Shown: one piece after another, positions 1 to 9,296 of the stretch
Layout: each line of letters opens with the position of its first letter
Numbering within the stretch: position 1 is the stretch's first letter
DNA from: Bin80 sp964291275
Lineage (GTDB): Bacteria > Bacteroidota > Rhodothermia > Rhodothermales > Bin80
Length of the DNA: 64,000 bases
Assembly: GCA_964291275.2 (NCBI GenBank)
Contig: OZ219799.1
Coordinates: 186,001 to 250,000, forward strand
Direction of reading: 5' to 3'
Notes under the pieces: model-generated
Databases searched by the model: none
The model's input: the letters and a program-made list of their open reading frames with translations, nothing else
Told to the model about the DNA's origin: nothing
Made by a program: the position numbers and the translations under genes

Positions 1-193
1 GGTTGCTCATTACCTCCGCTGCCCCATAAATGGTATCTAGAGAGCGGGCAAAGCTGGATGCAAGACGCCATCGCAGCATTGGAGTGTCGGTTTGAACAGC
101 CGGGGCATCACTACTCTGGGGGCCGCAACCGGTAAGGACAGCACCGGCTGCGGTGCCGAGGGCAGCTGATCGAATGAATCGTCTACGTTCCAT
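1..193 (-). CDS. TRAP transporter substrate-binding lipoprotein, N-terminal part (runs off window)
   Basis: Read on the minus strand from ATG at 193, the open frame continues past base 1, so only about 64 residues are present. It begins MERRRFIRSAALGTAAG, a twin-arginine-like start, followed by a lipobox LTGC at about residues 20-23, so a lipid-anchored periplasmic protein is expected. The next segment contains WRLASSF and SLDTIYGAAE, which matches the start of the mature region of DctP-family TRAP substrate-binding proteins as I know them. These bind carboxylates or related solutes for DctQM permeases, which would lie outside the window. The ATG is 2 bases after the stop of the upstream SDR gene, so the two are probably cotranscribed. 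Family assignment rests on a short stretch. Confidence 0.7.
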   Translation of the reverse strand, partial: MERRRFIRSAALGTAAGAVLTGCGPQSSDAPAVQTDTPMLRWRLASSFARSLDTIYGAAEVMSN

Positions 194-195
194 GG

Positions 196-903
196 TTATC
201 CACGTGGTCGAAGTGGTCGCATTACCACCTCGGAAATCAAATAATTGTCAGAGGCCTCCAGTATATGGATGACCGTCGCTGCAATTTCTTCCGGCTGCAT
301 AGGGTTAGGGGCGCCCGAGGAACCTGCGACGCGACCAAACTCAGTTGCTACACTGCCGGGACAGACACAGCTTACCTTGATACCATGACCGCGCAGTTCC
401 TTCATTGTTGCATCGCTAAAGCCGCGCAAACCAAATTTTGTAGCATTGTAGGCGCTTAGATTTGCATTGCCAACCAAACCCGCAACAGATGCAATATTAA
501 CAATATGTCCACCGAATCCCGTTTGCGCATTCTGCTCCTTCATGCGCGGCACCACCACATGTGTACAAAGATAGACGCCTGTCAGGTTTGTGTCAATTTG
601 CGCATCCCAATCTTCTTTAGTCTGAGCATCAATTGCGGAAAAACGGCCGAGGCCCGCGTTATTGACAAGAATATCAATGTGATTCAAGCCCGAAAAAGCC
701 AGCTCTACTGCCGTTTCGTCGGTCACGTCACATTCTACTGGTTTAAATTTCGTTCCCAGTTGGGACTCGAGCGATTTCAAACGGTCTACTCGTCGTGCGA
801 GTCCGTAGACGGTGGTTCCATGACGCACCAAATGTCGAGCAAACTCGCTTCCAAGGCCACTGCTTGCGCCGGTAACGACCGCTACTTTCCCGCGAAGATC
901 CAT
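196..903 (-). CDS. Short-chain dehydrogenase/reductase (SDR)
   Basis: A 235-residue classical SDR of normal length. The Rossmann cofactor motif TGASSGLG is near residues 11-18, NNAG near 81, and the catalytic Ser-Tyr-Lys set is seen as the S of IASVAG followed by YNATK. An Arg after the second strand (GLARRVDR) suggests NADP(H) preference. It should be a cytosolic oxidoreductase acting on an alcohol or ketone; the substrate cannot be told. It ends 2 bases before the TRAP binding-protein start and is divergent from the aminotransferase at 982, with a 78-base intergenic region that must hold both promoters. Confidence 0.88.
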   Translation of the reverse strand: MDLRGKVAVVTGASSGLGSEFARHLVRHGTTVYGLARRVDRLKSLESQLGTKFKPVECDVTDETAVELAFSGLNHIDILVNNAGLGRFSAIDAQTKEDWDAQIDTNLTGVYLCTHVVVPRMKEQNAQTGFGGHIVNIASVAGLVGNANLSAYNATKFGLRGFSDATMKELRGHGIKVSCVCPGSVATEFGRVAGSSGAPNPMQPEEIAATVIHILEASDNYLISEVVMRPLRPRG

Positions 904-981
904 GAGCTGTGCTTATTGTTCAGAAGAAGTTGAACCCGACGTGTATATACCTGTTCGCCTGATTGGATTGGAGATTGAACA

Positions 982-2172
982 ATGAAAGCAGATTTTGCCA
1001 GGCACATTGCCTGGACCAGTGACCACCCTCTTGGTTTAGAAATAGAGCGGGCAGAAGGACCATTTCTCGTGTTGACCGATGGACGCAAACTGATTGATTT
1101 TATCAGCGGGATTGCGGTTTCGTCACTGGGACATCGGCACCCGAGCGTATTGCGTGCGATTCGTGATCAATTAGATCGGCATCTTCACGTGATGGTGTAC
1201 GGTGAGTTTGTCCAAGCTCCTCAGGTACGGTTGGCTAAACAGTTGGCAAGCGTTCTGCCAGCTGCACTTGATTCTGTGTACTTCACAATGTCAGGTACTG
1301 AGGCCAACGAGGGTGCGCTCAAGTTGGCCAAGAAGTACACCGAACGTAGTAGGATGGTGGCTTTTGAGCGATCTTTTCATGGCGATACTCATGGATCCCT
1401 GAGCGTTACGGGTAGGCGCGTTTATCAGGATCCATTCCGCCCTCTGTTACCAGATGTGACGTTTCTGCCGTTTGGGGACTTCGAAGCTTTAGAGGGCATT
1501 AATGACTCGGTTGCATGTGTGATCGTTGAGCCTATCCAAGGTGAGGGAGGAATGCGTTTGCCTCCACCCGGCTGGTTCAGGGCTTTACGCGCGAGATGCA
1601 CGGCCATGGGGGCGCTGTTGATTCTGGATGAGATCCAGACCGGCTTTGGCCGGACGGGGCGCATGTTTGCGTTTGAACATGAAGGTATTGTACCGGATAT
1701 CCTGACTTTGGCCAAGGCTATGGGAGGCGGCATGCCGCTGGGGGCTTTTATAGCCAACGCCAAAGTAATGCAGTCGCTGCGGCGTGATCCTCCGCTGAGT
1801 CACGTAACAACATTTGGTGGCCATCCGGTGTCGTGTGCGGCAGCCAATGCGACGCTACAGGTGTTGAGGGAGGAGGGATTGGTTGAGCGCGCATTATGGG
1901 TGGGTGAGCGTGTACGCACGAAGCTTAGGCATGCGCTCATTACCGACTTACGCGGCAGAGGGGCGATGCTTGGTATGGATTTGATGAATACTCGGGTTGC
2001 GGAGCAGGTTGTGGATAAATGCCTGCAGCGAAGGGTTCTCCTGGGTTGGACACTTCATTCGGAAACCGTCATCCGGATTGCTCCTCCGCTTAATATTCCC
2101 GAAGACACCTTGGATGAAGCACTGGAAATCATCACTGAGGTGCTTGACGTTGTGCAGGCAATGGATGCTTAG
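982..2172 (+). CDS. Class III (acetylornithine/4-aminobutyrate-type) aminotransferase
   Basis: A 396-residue PLP-dependent aminotransferase. Family hallmarks are visible: SGTEANEGALKLAKKYT, the cofactor-binding LDEIQTGFGRTG, and the Schiff-base lysine in LTLAKAMGGGMPLGAF, then THVTTFGGHPVSCAAA-like sequence (here SHVTTFGGHPVSCAA). Length and motifs fit the ArgD/GabT group, which moves an amino group between an amino acid such as N-acetylornithine and 2-oxoglutarate. No other arginine gene is adjacent, so I do not assign argD. Its stop codon overlaps by 4 bases the stop of the convergent FGGY kinase, so there is no room for a terminator between them. Confidence 0.87.
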   Translation: MKADFARHIAWTSDHPLGLEIERAEGPFLVLTDGRKLIDFISGIAVSSLGHRHPSVLRAIRDQLDRHLHVMVYGEFVQAPQVRLAKQLASVLPAALDSVYFTMSGTEANEGALKLAKKYTERSRMVAFERSFHGDTHGSLSVTGRRVYQDPFRPLLPDVTFLPFGDFEALEGINDSVACVIVEPIQGEGGMRLPPPGWFRALRARCTAMGALLILDEIQTGFGRTGRMFAFEHEGIVPDILTLAKAMGGGMPLGAFIANAKVMQSLRRDPPLSHVTTFGGHPVSCAAANATLQVLREEGLVERALWVGERVRTKLRHALITDLRGRGAMLGMDLMNTRVAEQVVDKCLQRRVLLGWTLHSETVIRIAPPLNIPEDTLDEALEIITEVLDVVQAMDA

Positions 2173-3566
2173 GGGTTTAGATACAGTCGAACGCTCCGAA
2201 CAAAGGCAGCATAAGCCTCCTCATATTTGCGACGTGGTTCGAAAGTTTTGCTTTGGTGGGTCATCTGTTGGATAGCTTCTGGCAACGTTGAATTACAGGT
2301 GGCTGCAGCAGCCAAGATCGCTGCACCGAATGCCGCTTCCGTGCACGCGGGTCGGTGGTAGATCCGCTGGCAAAGATCCGCACGCAGTTGCATCCATATA
2401 TCACTGGAACTGCCACCGCCTGTACTGTATACCTCCCCCTGACCAGGAGGCATGCCTAGTGCTTCGTCGAGTAGCGTATAAGCTATGCGTTCCAAGCATG
2501 CCGTTCCCTGGAGACATGCAGCGAACTTGCGTGCACCGCTTAGACCGGGAGGCAGGACCGCACGTGCACTGCTGTTTGCGAATGGGAATCGTTCCCCCTT
2601 GAGCGTGAGCGGATACACAATGTCTTTGGATGGGAGATACGGGAGTGCATCGACATCCATCCGTGGGAGGTCTGCATCAGGAAACCAAGTCTTGATCCAC
2701 GAAGCCCCCGTGTTACTTGCTGCACCTGGCAGCCAGTAACCGCCAGGCAGTTTGTGGGAGTACAGAAGAGGATGTGATGAGCGGTGCTCAGATAAGGACT
2801 TAAAAACCAGGGTCGATCCGAGCGAGGTACTGTAATCACCGATTCGGCGCAGACCTGAGGCAATACAGCTGGCAACCCCGTCCGTGGTTCCCGCCACAAG
2901 GGGCAACCCTTCGGGTAATTGTGTTTGTTCGCTGGCTTTTCTGCATAACTTACCCAGGATCGTACCGGGCTCGACGACAGCTGACAGCTGTACACAGATC
3001 GCTGGATCAATCCACGTGTAGTATTGGCCTCTTCCCAGATCGTAACCAAATTTAAGTGCATTGCTGTAGTCGGTGGGTACTGCGCTACCAACCAGCTGTC
3101 TGCATGCCCAGGTAGCTTGGGGCAGGAGTTGTGATGGCGAGGGTTGAGAGTTATCATTCTTTAACCAGTAGGCAGTGCCCAGTGCAGACAGCGACAGAAC
3201 TGCCGCGCTGTGTGTTCTCGAAAGCTCGGTCAGAAACTCTCGCCCGGAGATATCATCGTACATGATGGCAGAACCTGTGCATTGTCCATCACGATCGGTA
3301 GGTACTACCGTACCCGAGGTTCCGTCTATTGCTACTCCGCGAAGCTGACTTGCTGAAGCACCGCACCGCTTTAGCTGCGATATACATGTGCCGACCGTGC
3401 TGCAGATCGCCTCCCACCACTCTACTGGATTTTGTCGATGTAGTCCGTTATGTCGCTCTCCCTGGATTGGATAGCTTGCTTTTGCATGGATTCGCCCGGT
3501 TTCGTCAACAACCAGTGTTCGTATACCGGACGTTCCGAGGTCAATGCCAACAAACAGGTGTTCCAT
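2169..3566 (-). CDS. FGGY-family carbohydrate kinase (xylulokinase-like)
   Basis: A 465-residue actin-like sugar kinase. The N-terminus has the phosphate-1 motif VGIDLGTSGIR, followed by GVAIDGTSGTVV with a conserved substrate-region Asp, AGTTDGVASCIASG in the middle and a C-terminal adenosine motif STGGGSSSDIWMQLRADL. Length fits xylulokinase/ribulokinase-like FGGY proteins, which phosphorylate pentoses or polyols in the cytosol with ATP. The exact substrate is not deducible. It is convergent and overlapping with the aminotransferase. Together with the SDR and TRAP genes it may belong to a sugar or polyol catabolic set, which is inference. Confidence 0.85.
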   Translation of the reverse strand: MEHLFVGIDLGTSGIRTLVVDETGRIHAKASYPIQGERHNGLHRQNPVEWWEAICSTVGTCISQLKRCGASASQLRGVAIDGTSGTVVPTDRDGQCTGSAIMYDDISGREFLTELSRTHSAAVLSLSALGTAYWLKNDNSQPSPSQLLPQATWACRQLVGSAVPTDYSNALKFGYDLGRGQYYTWIDPAICVQLSAVVEPGTILGKLCRKASEQTQLPEGLPLVAGTTDGVASCIASGLRRIGDYSTSLGSTLVFKSLSEHRSSHPLLYSHKLPGGYWLPGAASNTGASWIKTWFPDADLPRMDVDALPYLPSKDIVYPLTLKGERFPFANSSARAVLPPGLSGARKFAACLQGTACLERIAYTLLDEALGMPPGQGEVYSTGGGSSSDIWMQLRADLCQRIYHRPACTEAAFGAAILAAAATCNSTLPEAIQQMTHQSKTFEPRRKYEEAYAAFVRSVRLYLNP

Positions 3567-3821
3567 GATGGGGAAAGTGAGAATCCGGTTTTTTCATTAA
3601 ACGTCTGTCCAGCCAGTGTTCGAAACTGACCCCTTTTATTAAAATAGCTGTGGCCCAAAAATAATAGCGCCCTATGTGGAGTCCACAAGATTGAAGCCAT
3701 CCATGTAAACGTGCATAGAAGCACGATTTCTCATTCTATTATGCCGAAACAACTAGAGAAGACGGACTATGAGAGGGATCAACCATATAGCGTGGCATGG
3801 AGCTGGTGTAACAGCCATTTA
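3567..3821. other. Intergenic region without recognisable gene
   Basis: The stretch between the FGGY kinase start and the stop of the kinase 3' exon shows no convincing reading frame. The minus-strand sequence directly upstream of 3566 must carry the promoter of the sugar kinase gene, but I see no clear consensus. Confidence 0.5.
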
Positions 3822-3914
3822 CTAACCATTTTTCAAATTCAACACCATATCTTGGATGGACGATGATGTGCGATGCAACCTTTCATCCAAGAGACTTAGA
3901 ATAATCTCAGTCAA
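3822..3914 (-). pseudogene. Protein-kinase gene remnant, downstream exon
   Basis: On the minus strand, directly after the 3' end of the group II intron, an open frame reads 30 residues (LTEIILSLLDERLHR, then TSSSIQDMVLNLKNG) to a TAG at 3822-3824. It starts at a codon boundary when the intron is cut after CTAC, so it can be joined in frame to the kinase fragment at 9898-10050. The helical, Leu/Arg-rich composition is what one expects at the end of a kinase C-lobe, but 30 residues alone would not be recognised. The joined product lacks most of the C-lobe, so I treat the gene as degraded. Confidence 0.45.
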
Positions 3915-3949
3915 GTAGCCGGGGGGAATCTCACCCCCCGGCCCTCACA

Positions 3950-3983
3950 GAACCGTGCGTGAGCCTCTCAACTCACACGGCTC
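3950..3983 (-). ncRNA. Group II intron domain V hairpin
   Basis: Read on the minus strand, 34 bases begin GAGCCGTGTG and end CACGGTTC. They form the conserved domain V stem-loop, with GAG-type tetraloop region TTGAGA between the arms. This is the catalytic hairpin of group II ribozymes and the best single marker of the intron. A GC-rich domain VI stem follows at once. Confidence 0.85.
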
Positions 3984-4355
3984 CTACCATGCAGCCGTTC
4001 GGAATTGAATAAAGGTGAACCATGAAGAAACTCCCAGCCTGAATTCCCGGGGAGTTTCAGCCAAGCGTGTTTTCACGGAAAATCCTATGAATAGGGCCTG
4101 AAAATGGCTTTTTTGCACCTATATTCATATTTTACGTGAACTTACGAACAGTATTCCAATATTATAACATCGTATCCTGTCCTGGTGTTGCCGCCGAGCT
4201 ATCCCAGCTCAATCCCTGCTCATAGCCTCTGAATTGGACATTTCGTCCGCTATTTCGTTGATTTTACTGGGTCTTTTAATGTATTCTAGTTCGTCGTTTG
4301 TTTTATAATTTTATTGTTATTATATTGGCTATTATTTCATAGTTCACGATATACA

Positions 4356-6041
4356 ATGAACCGACGCTCCGATTTCTTTGCGCTGCCCGATGGCCTCCCC
4401 ATGCGTCAGTATGAAGCCCTCCGAGCCTACCTCCACGAAGAATGCACGATTGAAGAAGCCGCCGAGCGCGGCGGCTATGCCCCCGGCTCCTTCCGTAACC
4501 TCCTCACACGCTTCAATAAAAATCCCTCCGCAGACTTCTTTTGGCCCCAATTAAAAAAATCCGAACCCCGCGCTAAGCCGACTGATCCCAAACGTGCCCG
4601 GATTCTTGCCCTCCGAAAACAACAGGGCTTAACCCTCTATCAGATTCAGGAGGCACTGAAAAAGGAAAACATGCCGGCCAGTGTAGGCTACATCCATAAG
4701 ATCTTCAACCAGGAAAACATCAAGCGCCTGCCCCGCCGATCCGCCCAGCGGCCTGCTCCGCGAACCCTCAACGCAAACCGCAAAAAGCTTGATCTCAGTC
4801 CGCGGTCCTTTTCGACTGATTTTGCAGGATTGTTTTTATTCGCCTTTGATCTAGCGCGAATAGGTCTTGACGAAATTCTGGATCACGTCAAGATGCCGGG
4901 TACCCGTATGATCCCGGCCGGTTGTGCGGTTCGTTCGCTCTTGGCCCTGAAGCTCGCCGGGATCGGACGGCCCTCCCAGGTCATGGCCGAAACGCTGGAT
5001 CAGGGCCTCGCATTGTTTACCGGCCTCAATGTCATCCCCAAACGCACGACCCTGACGGAGTACTCCATCCAGGTGGATTCGACCTTTTCGGGACCCTTGA
5101 TGCACCGGTGGTATCATGCCGCTGCACAGCTGGCCAATGTGGGGGGTACGGGCGCCTCCGTGGACCTGGATTTCCATACCATCCCCTATCATGAGCATCA
5201 GGCCCTTTTGCAGAAACACTTTGTCTCCAAGCGAAGTCGACGCCAACGCGGGATCCTGACCCTGTTGGCCCGCGATGCCGAAGCACATGTCTTCTGTTAC
5301 GCGGATTCGACGATCCGAAAAGAAACCCAGAATGATGCCATTCTGGAGTTTGTCAGAGATTGGAAAGCCCGAACGGGGAAGCTCCCCGGTGAACTGGTCT
5401 TTGACAGTCGGTTTACGGTCTATGCCAACTTGGCAGAACTGGATGCGCTCGGCATTGACTTTATCACGCTGCGCCGCCGCCACGCTTCCTTGATCCGGCG
5501 CATTCATTCCCTGGATAAGTCGGCCTGGAAGAAAATCCGACTCTCCAACATTGGGCGTGCGTATCGGACCCCAAGCGTCGTGGATGAAACCGTCAAACTG
5601 CGTGCTTATCCCAAGCCCATTCGGCAACTGCTTGTCAAAAACTTAGGACATGACAAGCCAACAGTTTTGATTACCAATCAGATGAAACGCACGCCCCGGC
5701 AACTGATTGACCGGTATGCCCGGCGTATGGTCATCGAAAATGTCATCAGCGATGCCATTGACTTCTTTCACATGGATGCGTTGAGCTCGGCCGTTCCTAT
5801 GCGCATCAAAGTTGATGTGCAGTTGACCGTTATGGCCAGCGTACTCTATCGACTCATGGGCGTGCGCGTCGGACAAGGCTATGAAAAAGCCGAGGCGCGG
5901 ACTCTCTACCGTGACCTGATGCGACACACCGGAAAGGTCACCATTACCCAGAATGAAATCCTCGTCCAGTTGCGTGCACGCGCCAAAGATAACTACCTGG
6001 TCGCTGCCGGATACCCCGAATTAGTGCTTGCCAGAAAATGA
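4356..6041 (+). CDS. DDE transposase of the outer IS (IS4/IS1634-like)
   Basis: About 561 residues from ATG at 4356 (MNRRSDFFALPDG). The frame is open further upstream, but this start follows a plausible spacer. An N-terminal helix-turn-helix region (residues 15-110) reads as two DNA-binding segments, EECTIEEAAERGGYAPGS and LRKQQGLTLYQIQEALK. The RNase H-like core shows candidate catalytic residues: Asp in ASVDLDFHT, Asp in LVFDSRFTVYANL and Glu in MVIENVISDAIDF. The spacing with a long beta insertion before the Glu fits IS4/IS1634-type transposases. The frame looks intact. Confidence 0.8.
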   Translation: MNRRSDFFALPDGLPMRQYEALRAYLHEECTIEEAAERGGYAPGSFRNLLTRFNKNPSADFFWPQLKKSEPRAKPTDPKRARILALRKQQGLTLYQIQEALKKENMPASVGYIHKIFNQENIKRLPRRSAQRPAPRTLNANRKKLDLSPRSFSTDFAGLFLFAFDLARIGLDEILDHVKMPGTRMIPAGCAVRSLLALKLAGIGRPSQVMAETLDQGLALFTGLNVIPKRTTLTEYSIQVDSTFSGPLMHRWYHAAAQLANVGGTGASVDLDFHTIPYHEHQALLQKHFVSKRSRRQRGILTLLARDAEAHVFCYADSTIRKETQNDAILEFVRDWKARTGKLPGELVFDSRFTVYANLAELDALGIDFITLRRRHASLIRRIHSLDKSAWKKIRLSNIGRAYRTPSVVDETVKLRAYPKPIRQLLVKNLGHDKPTVLITNQMKRTPRQLIDRYARRMVIENVISDAIDFFHMDALSSAVPMRIKVDVQLTVMASVLYRLMGVRVGQGYEKAEARTLYRDLMRHTGKVTITQNEILVQLRARAKDNYLVAAGYPELVLARK

Positions 6042-6083
6042 TTTTGGTCGTGGGATGATACGATGAATTCGGGTATTTGGGAG

Positions 6084-7923
6084 CAGATTTGGTCATTTTT
6101 GGTGGATTTGGTCAGGATTTAGCGTGTATTTGGGGCTCTCATCGCATAGTCGTCGTCCGCGTAGGAGGTTGAATGAATTTGCGAATCTGGCGGCAATTTT
6201 GGGGGAGGAGGTCTGATTTGGGCGTTTAAGCGTGTACATTCGCCCCTTTGTTGCCATGCGAGTAGTAATGGAAGCCCAACGCGCGTTTGGGCAGGTTCCG
6301 ATTGAAGAGATCGAGCTTGACCCCCGAAGCCGGGATGACATTCCGGTGGTATTGCGAGGTTTGCTTTCGATTTACAAGAATGCAAAGACGCGAGCGAAGA
6401 TTTTCGAGCTTTTGGAAGGGGGCGTGGCTTCGGGAGTCAGTCACAAATTGGGCCGCCGTGGGATGGAACTGTGGAGGATTTTTGTTCTGGGGATGATGAA
6501 GCAGGCCCTTAATTGCGATTTCGATCGACTGACGCATATGGCGAACTACGACAAGCTCCTGCGCCAGATGCTTGGGCATGGTGGTTGGCGCGAGGGAACG
6601 GAACCAGAATACCATGTACAGACGATTCTGGACAATGTGAGTTTGTTATCGGAGGAGTTACTGGGCAAGCTCAACAAGGTCGTGGTGGCGCATGGGCACG
6701 CAGAGCTTACGAAGAAGGCCCGTCAGGAGGGGTTACGTTGCAGAGTAGATTCAGCGGTGACGAAGACGCATGTACATTGGCCTACGGATGTCAGTCTGCT
6801 AAGGGATGCGGTGGGTTGTTTGCTTCGGGCGTCCGCACGTATGAGCCGCGCGCACGGCATGCCGGGCTGGCGCAAGGCGTCGGATTGGGAAAAGCGGCTT
6901 GATCGTTTGTTTCAAGGGGTACGCAGGTCACGGGGCTGGCGTCGTCGTGATCGGGTGCGCAAATACCTGTGCCACTGCAGAAAGCTGGTGAAGAAGGCGT
7001 TGGCTTCGCAGCGGAGGTTGGGGGCAGATTGCAGTGATCGGTGGCTGCACTACCTGGGATGCAGCTTAACACTGATCGATCAGGTGGATCGGCGGTTGCT
7101 CAGGGGCGAAAAGATTCCGCATTCGGAGAAGATTTTCTCAGTTCACGAGCCGCATACGCGTTGGATCAGCAAAGGTAAGGCGGGGGTACAGGCGGAGTTG
7201 GGACTCCCGGTCTGCGTCTTGGAGGACCAGCATCAGTACATTCTTCACTACCGGGTGCTCTACGAGGGGGTAGATTCGTCGATGATCGTGGATTTTTTAC
7301 GGGAGGCCAAGACGCTGTACCCGTCCCTGACTTCGTGCAGTATGGATACGGGGTATTCATCGGAACACAACCGGCGCGCATTGGAGCAAATTCTGGAACT
7401 GGTGATTATGCCGAAGCGGGGTCGTTTAAGTCATGCGGACAAGGCGCGCGCATCCGTCCCGGACTTTGTGGAGGGTCGTCGTCAGCATCCGGCGGTAGAA
7501 TCCGCGATCAACAATTTGAACCAGCGCGGACTGGACTTGGTGCGTACGCATGGTAAGGCGGGGTTTGGTCGCACGGTGGCGCTCTCTGTGGTCGCGGCCA
7601 ACATGCATCGTCTTGGCTTGCAGTTGAAGCGGAAAGAGGAGCGGCTCAAACGCTGGCATCAGGCCCGAAAACGAGCGGCGTAGCGCCGCTGTAATCCTAC
7701 CGAAGGAATTTGGACAGGCTCCGCCATAAGCGGAAAGGCAGACATACGTCGGGTTGGCACGCATGGTCGCGTCCCAGCTGCATCGGAGAGCAAAAAATGT
7801 CTTCCAGTGACCATTCAGCAAGCCGAAAGGCACCTGATTCCCCCGAAACTCCACCAACGACGCCACAATTATGGGCCCAGATTGTTATGAGTATAGCAAG
7901 AATCGCAAAAATGACCTATTCTC
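6084..7923 (+). mobile_element. Inner IS (ISNCY/IS1202-like) nested in the outer IS
   Basis: Imperfect inverted ends are visible: AGATTTGGTCATTTTTG near 6085-6101 and, reading inward from the other side, AGAATAGGTCATTTTTG near 7907-7923 (15 of 17 identical). They bracket one transposase gene. I could not find a target-site duplication, so the boundaries may be off by some bases. Sequence on both sides (6042-6083 and 7924-8036) would be the right end of the outer IS, which makes this element the last to have arrived. Confidence 0.6.
6256..7683 (+). CDS. Transposase of the inner IS (ISNCY-like)
   Basis: About 475 residues starting MRVVMEAQRAFGQVP; a GTG 24 bases upstream at 6232 is an alternative start. 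The protein resembles ISNCY/IS1202-type DDE transposases. It has an N-terminal region with SRDDIPVVLRGL, a strongly basic middle part (residues 200-290), and a core with SVTKTH-like first acidic region (RVDSAVTKTHVHWP), CSMDTGYSSEHN with the second Asp, and HPAVESAINNLNQRGL with the Glu. The stop is followed by about 240 bases of non-coding IS sequence. The frame is intact, so the element may be active. Confidence 0.75.
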   Translation: MRVVMEAQRAFGQVPIEEIELDPRSRDDIPVVLRGLLSIYKNAKTRAKIFELLEGGVASGVSHKLGRRGMELWRIFVLGMMKQALNCDFDRLTHMANYDKLLRQMLGHGGWREGTEPEYHVQTILDNVSLLSEELLGKLNKVVVAHGHAELTKKARQEGLRCRVDSAVTKTHVHWPTDVSLLRDAVGCLLRASARMSRAHGMPGWRKASDWEKRLDRLFQGVRRSRGWRRRDRVRKYLCHCRKLVKKALASQRRLGADCSDRWLHYLGCSLTLIDQVDRRLLRGEKIPHSEKIFSVHEPHTRWISKGKAGVQAELGLPVCVLEDQHQYILHYRVLYEGVDSSMIVDFLREAKTLYPSLTSCSMDTGYSSEHNRRALEQILELVIMPKRGRLSHADKARASVPDFVEGRRQHPAVESAINNLNQRGLDLVRTHGKAGFGRTVALSVVAANMHRLGLQLKRKEERLKRWHQARKRAA

Positions 7924-7988
7924 TGACAAGCACGAATTACACCAGAAAATCCCCTGGCTCGACAACAAAACCCTACGAGTACAGTTCT

Positions 7989-9296
7989 CTAAACGACCAT
8001 AATCCTCACATGAGAAAATGAACGCGGGAATTCAGGCCAGTGCACGAACAATCCCGAATCCCGACGAGCACGCTCTATTAACCACGTAAACGCCCGAAGC
8101 CACCGACCACGGAAACGTTTATATTTCCGCATTAGCCACCGTGTTAGGTGACGGTCAATGCCTTCCAATGGCCGCCTTAATGCTGATTTAAAGAACGCAC
8201 CGTAATAATCAATCCATCCACGTACCGTGGCATTGATCTTGCCCGCTATGTACGTAATCGGGTGTGGACTCATTCGAGCCAACCTCCAACCATGGATCGT
8301 CTCTTGTACGGCCTTCATCGCCTTCCGACTCATCGCCGGATTGAACCCAAGAAAATTCCTCCCCCTCCGACTCCGTGTCTTCCGCGGTCGAAACGTATAC
8401 CCCAGAAAATCGAACGAAGTGTTTGGAAATGAACCCCGAAAGTATGCCTGCTTGCAGTATACAATCTTGGTTTTCACTGGGTGCAAGGTTAAGTTGCAAG
8501 CCTTAAAGCGTTCCCTCAGCACCTTCCAGAGATAGCGCGCTTGCTTCTTTGTCGTGCAATGGCACACGATGTCGTCTGCATACCGCTCAAATGGAATGTG
8601 CGAATACCTCCGTTCCATCCATTTATCAAACGCGTAATGCAGAAACAGATTGGCCAGCAGCGGACTGATTACCCCGCCCTGCGGGGTCCCAACATCCCGA
8701 GCCTCTTCCGTCCCGTCTGGATGAATCACCGGTGCCGTCAGCCAACGCTCTATATATAAGAGCACCCACTTCTGATCCGTGTGTAGCCGGACCGCTTTCA
8801 TCAACAGAGCATGGTCTATCGTATCAAAATAAGATTTGATATCCATGTCCAGTACCCAGGCCCGCTTCCAGCATCGCGTTCGCGTCTGCCGGAGTGCGTC
8901 ATGGGCCGATTTGTTCGGTCGGTATCCATAGGAATCGGGATGGAACTCTCGTTCCAGTTCCGGCTCCAAAACCTGCTTCACCACCATCTGTGCCACCCGA
9001 TCCGCAACGGTTGGGATTCCCAAGGGCCGGACGCCTCCGTCCGACTTCGGAATATTTACCCGTCGCACCGGCTGTGGATGATAACTGCCCGATGCCATTC
9101 GATTCCAGAGCTTGTAGAGATTATCCGCAAGCTTGGCCTCGAAATCTGCGATGGACTGCGCATCGATCCCCGCCCCGCCTTGGTTCGCCTTTACACGCTT
9201 CCACGCCTCCCAAACTTGTCGCTTGGTCACTGGAAACGGCTTTGCGTTTTGCGTTGAAGTCCTCCCTTTCGGTTGCTTCCTCGCGTCCTGCTGCAT
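7989..9296 (-). CDS. ltrA: Group II intron reverse transcriptase/maturase (C-terminus altered by IS)
   Basis: 435 residues. The reverse-transcriptase palm is complete: IPKSDGGVRPLGIPTV, GYRPNKSAHDALRQ, DMDIKSYFDTIDH, GTPQGGVISPLLANLFLHYAFD and the catalytic YADDIV. The maturase X/thumb region follows, with DFLGYTFRPRK and VRGWIDYYGAF, ending at GLFVHW. It lacks an HNH endonuclease domain, as in many bacterial ORF classes. The last residues after HW are encoded by the end of the outer IS. The original gene, reconstructed by removing that IS, continues HWEFLHGSPLF and stops inside domain V. The protein core could still work, but the RNA would have to splice across 4 kb of insert. Confidence 0.9.
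   Translation of the reverse strand: MQQDARKQPKGRTSTQNAKPFPVTKRQVWEAWKRVKANQGGAGIDAQSIADFEAKLADNLYKLWNRMASGSYHPQPVRRVNIPKSDGGVRPLGIPTVADRVAQMVVKQVLEPELEREFHPDSYGYRPNKSAHDALRQTRTRCWKRAWVLDMDIKSYFDTIDHALLMKAVRLHTDQKWVLLYIERWLTAPVIHPDGTEEARDVGTPQGGVISPLLANLFLHYAFDKWMERRYSHIPFERYADDIVCHCTTKKQARYLWKVLRERFKACNLTLHPVKTKIVYCKQAYFRGSFPNTSFDFLGYTFRPRKTRSRRGRNFLGFNPAMSRKAMKAVQETIHGWRLARMSPHPITYIAGKINATVRGWIDYYGAFFKSALRRPLEGIDRHLTRWLMRKYKRFRGRWLRAFTWLIERARRDSGLFVHWPEFPRSFSHVRIMVV

Larger units (their letters stand above)
4038..8036. mobile_element. Outer IS (IS4/IS1634-like) inserted in the group II intron RT gene
   Basis: The ends are 12-bp perfect inverted repeats: CCTGAATTCCCG at 4038-4049 and its reverse complement at 8025-8036. 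They are flanked by an identical 4-bp target duplication, CCAG at 4034-4037 and 8037-8040. Removing 4038-8036 and one CCAG restores the RT frame across the junction into HWEFLHGSPLF and on to a stop inside domain V. The element holds the transposase at 4356-6041. A second IS (about 6084-7923) sits inside it, so its own length is about 2.2 kb. The order of insertion is therefore kinase gene, intron, this IS, inner IS. Confidence 0.8.

Noticed and set aside
4851..5627. Minus-strand 258-codon frame inside the outer IS
   Set aside because: Antisense shadow of the transposase; no protein features.
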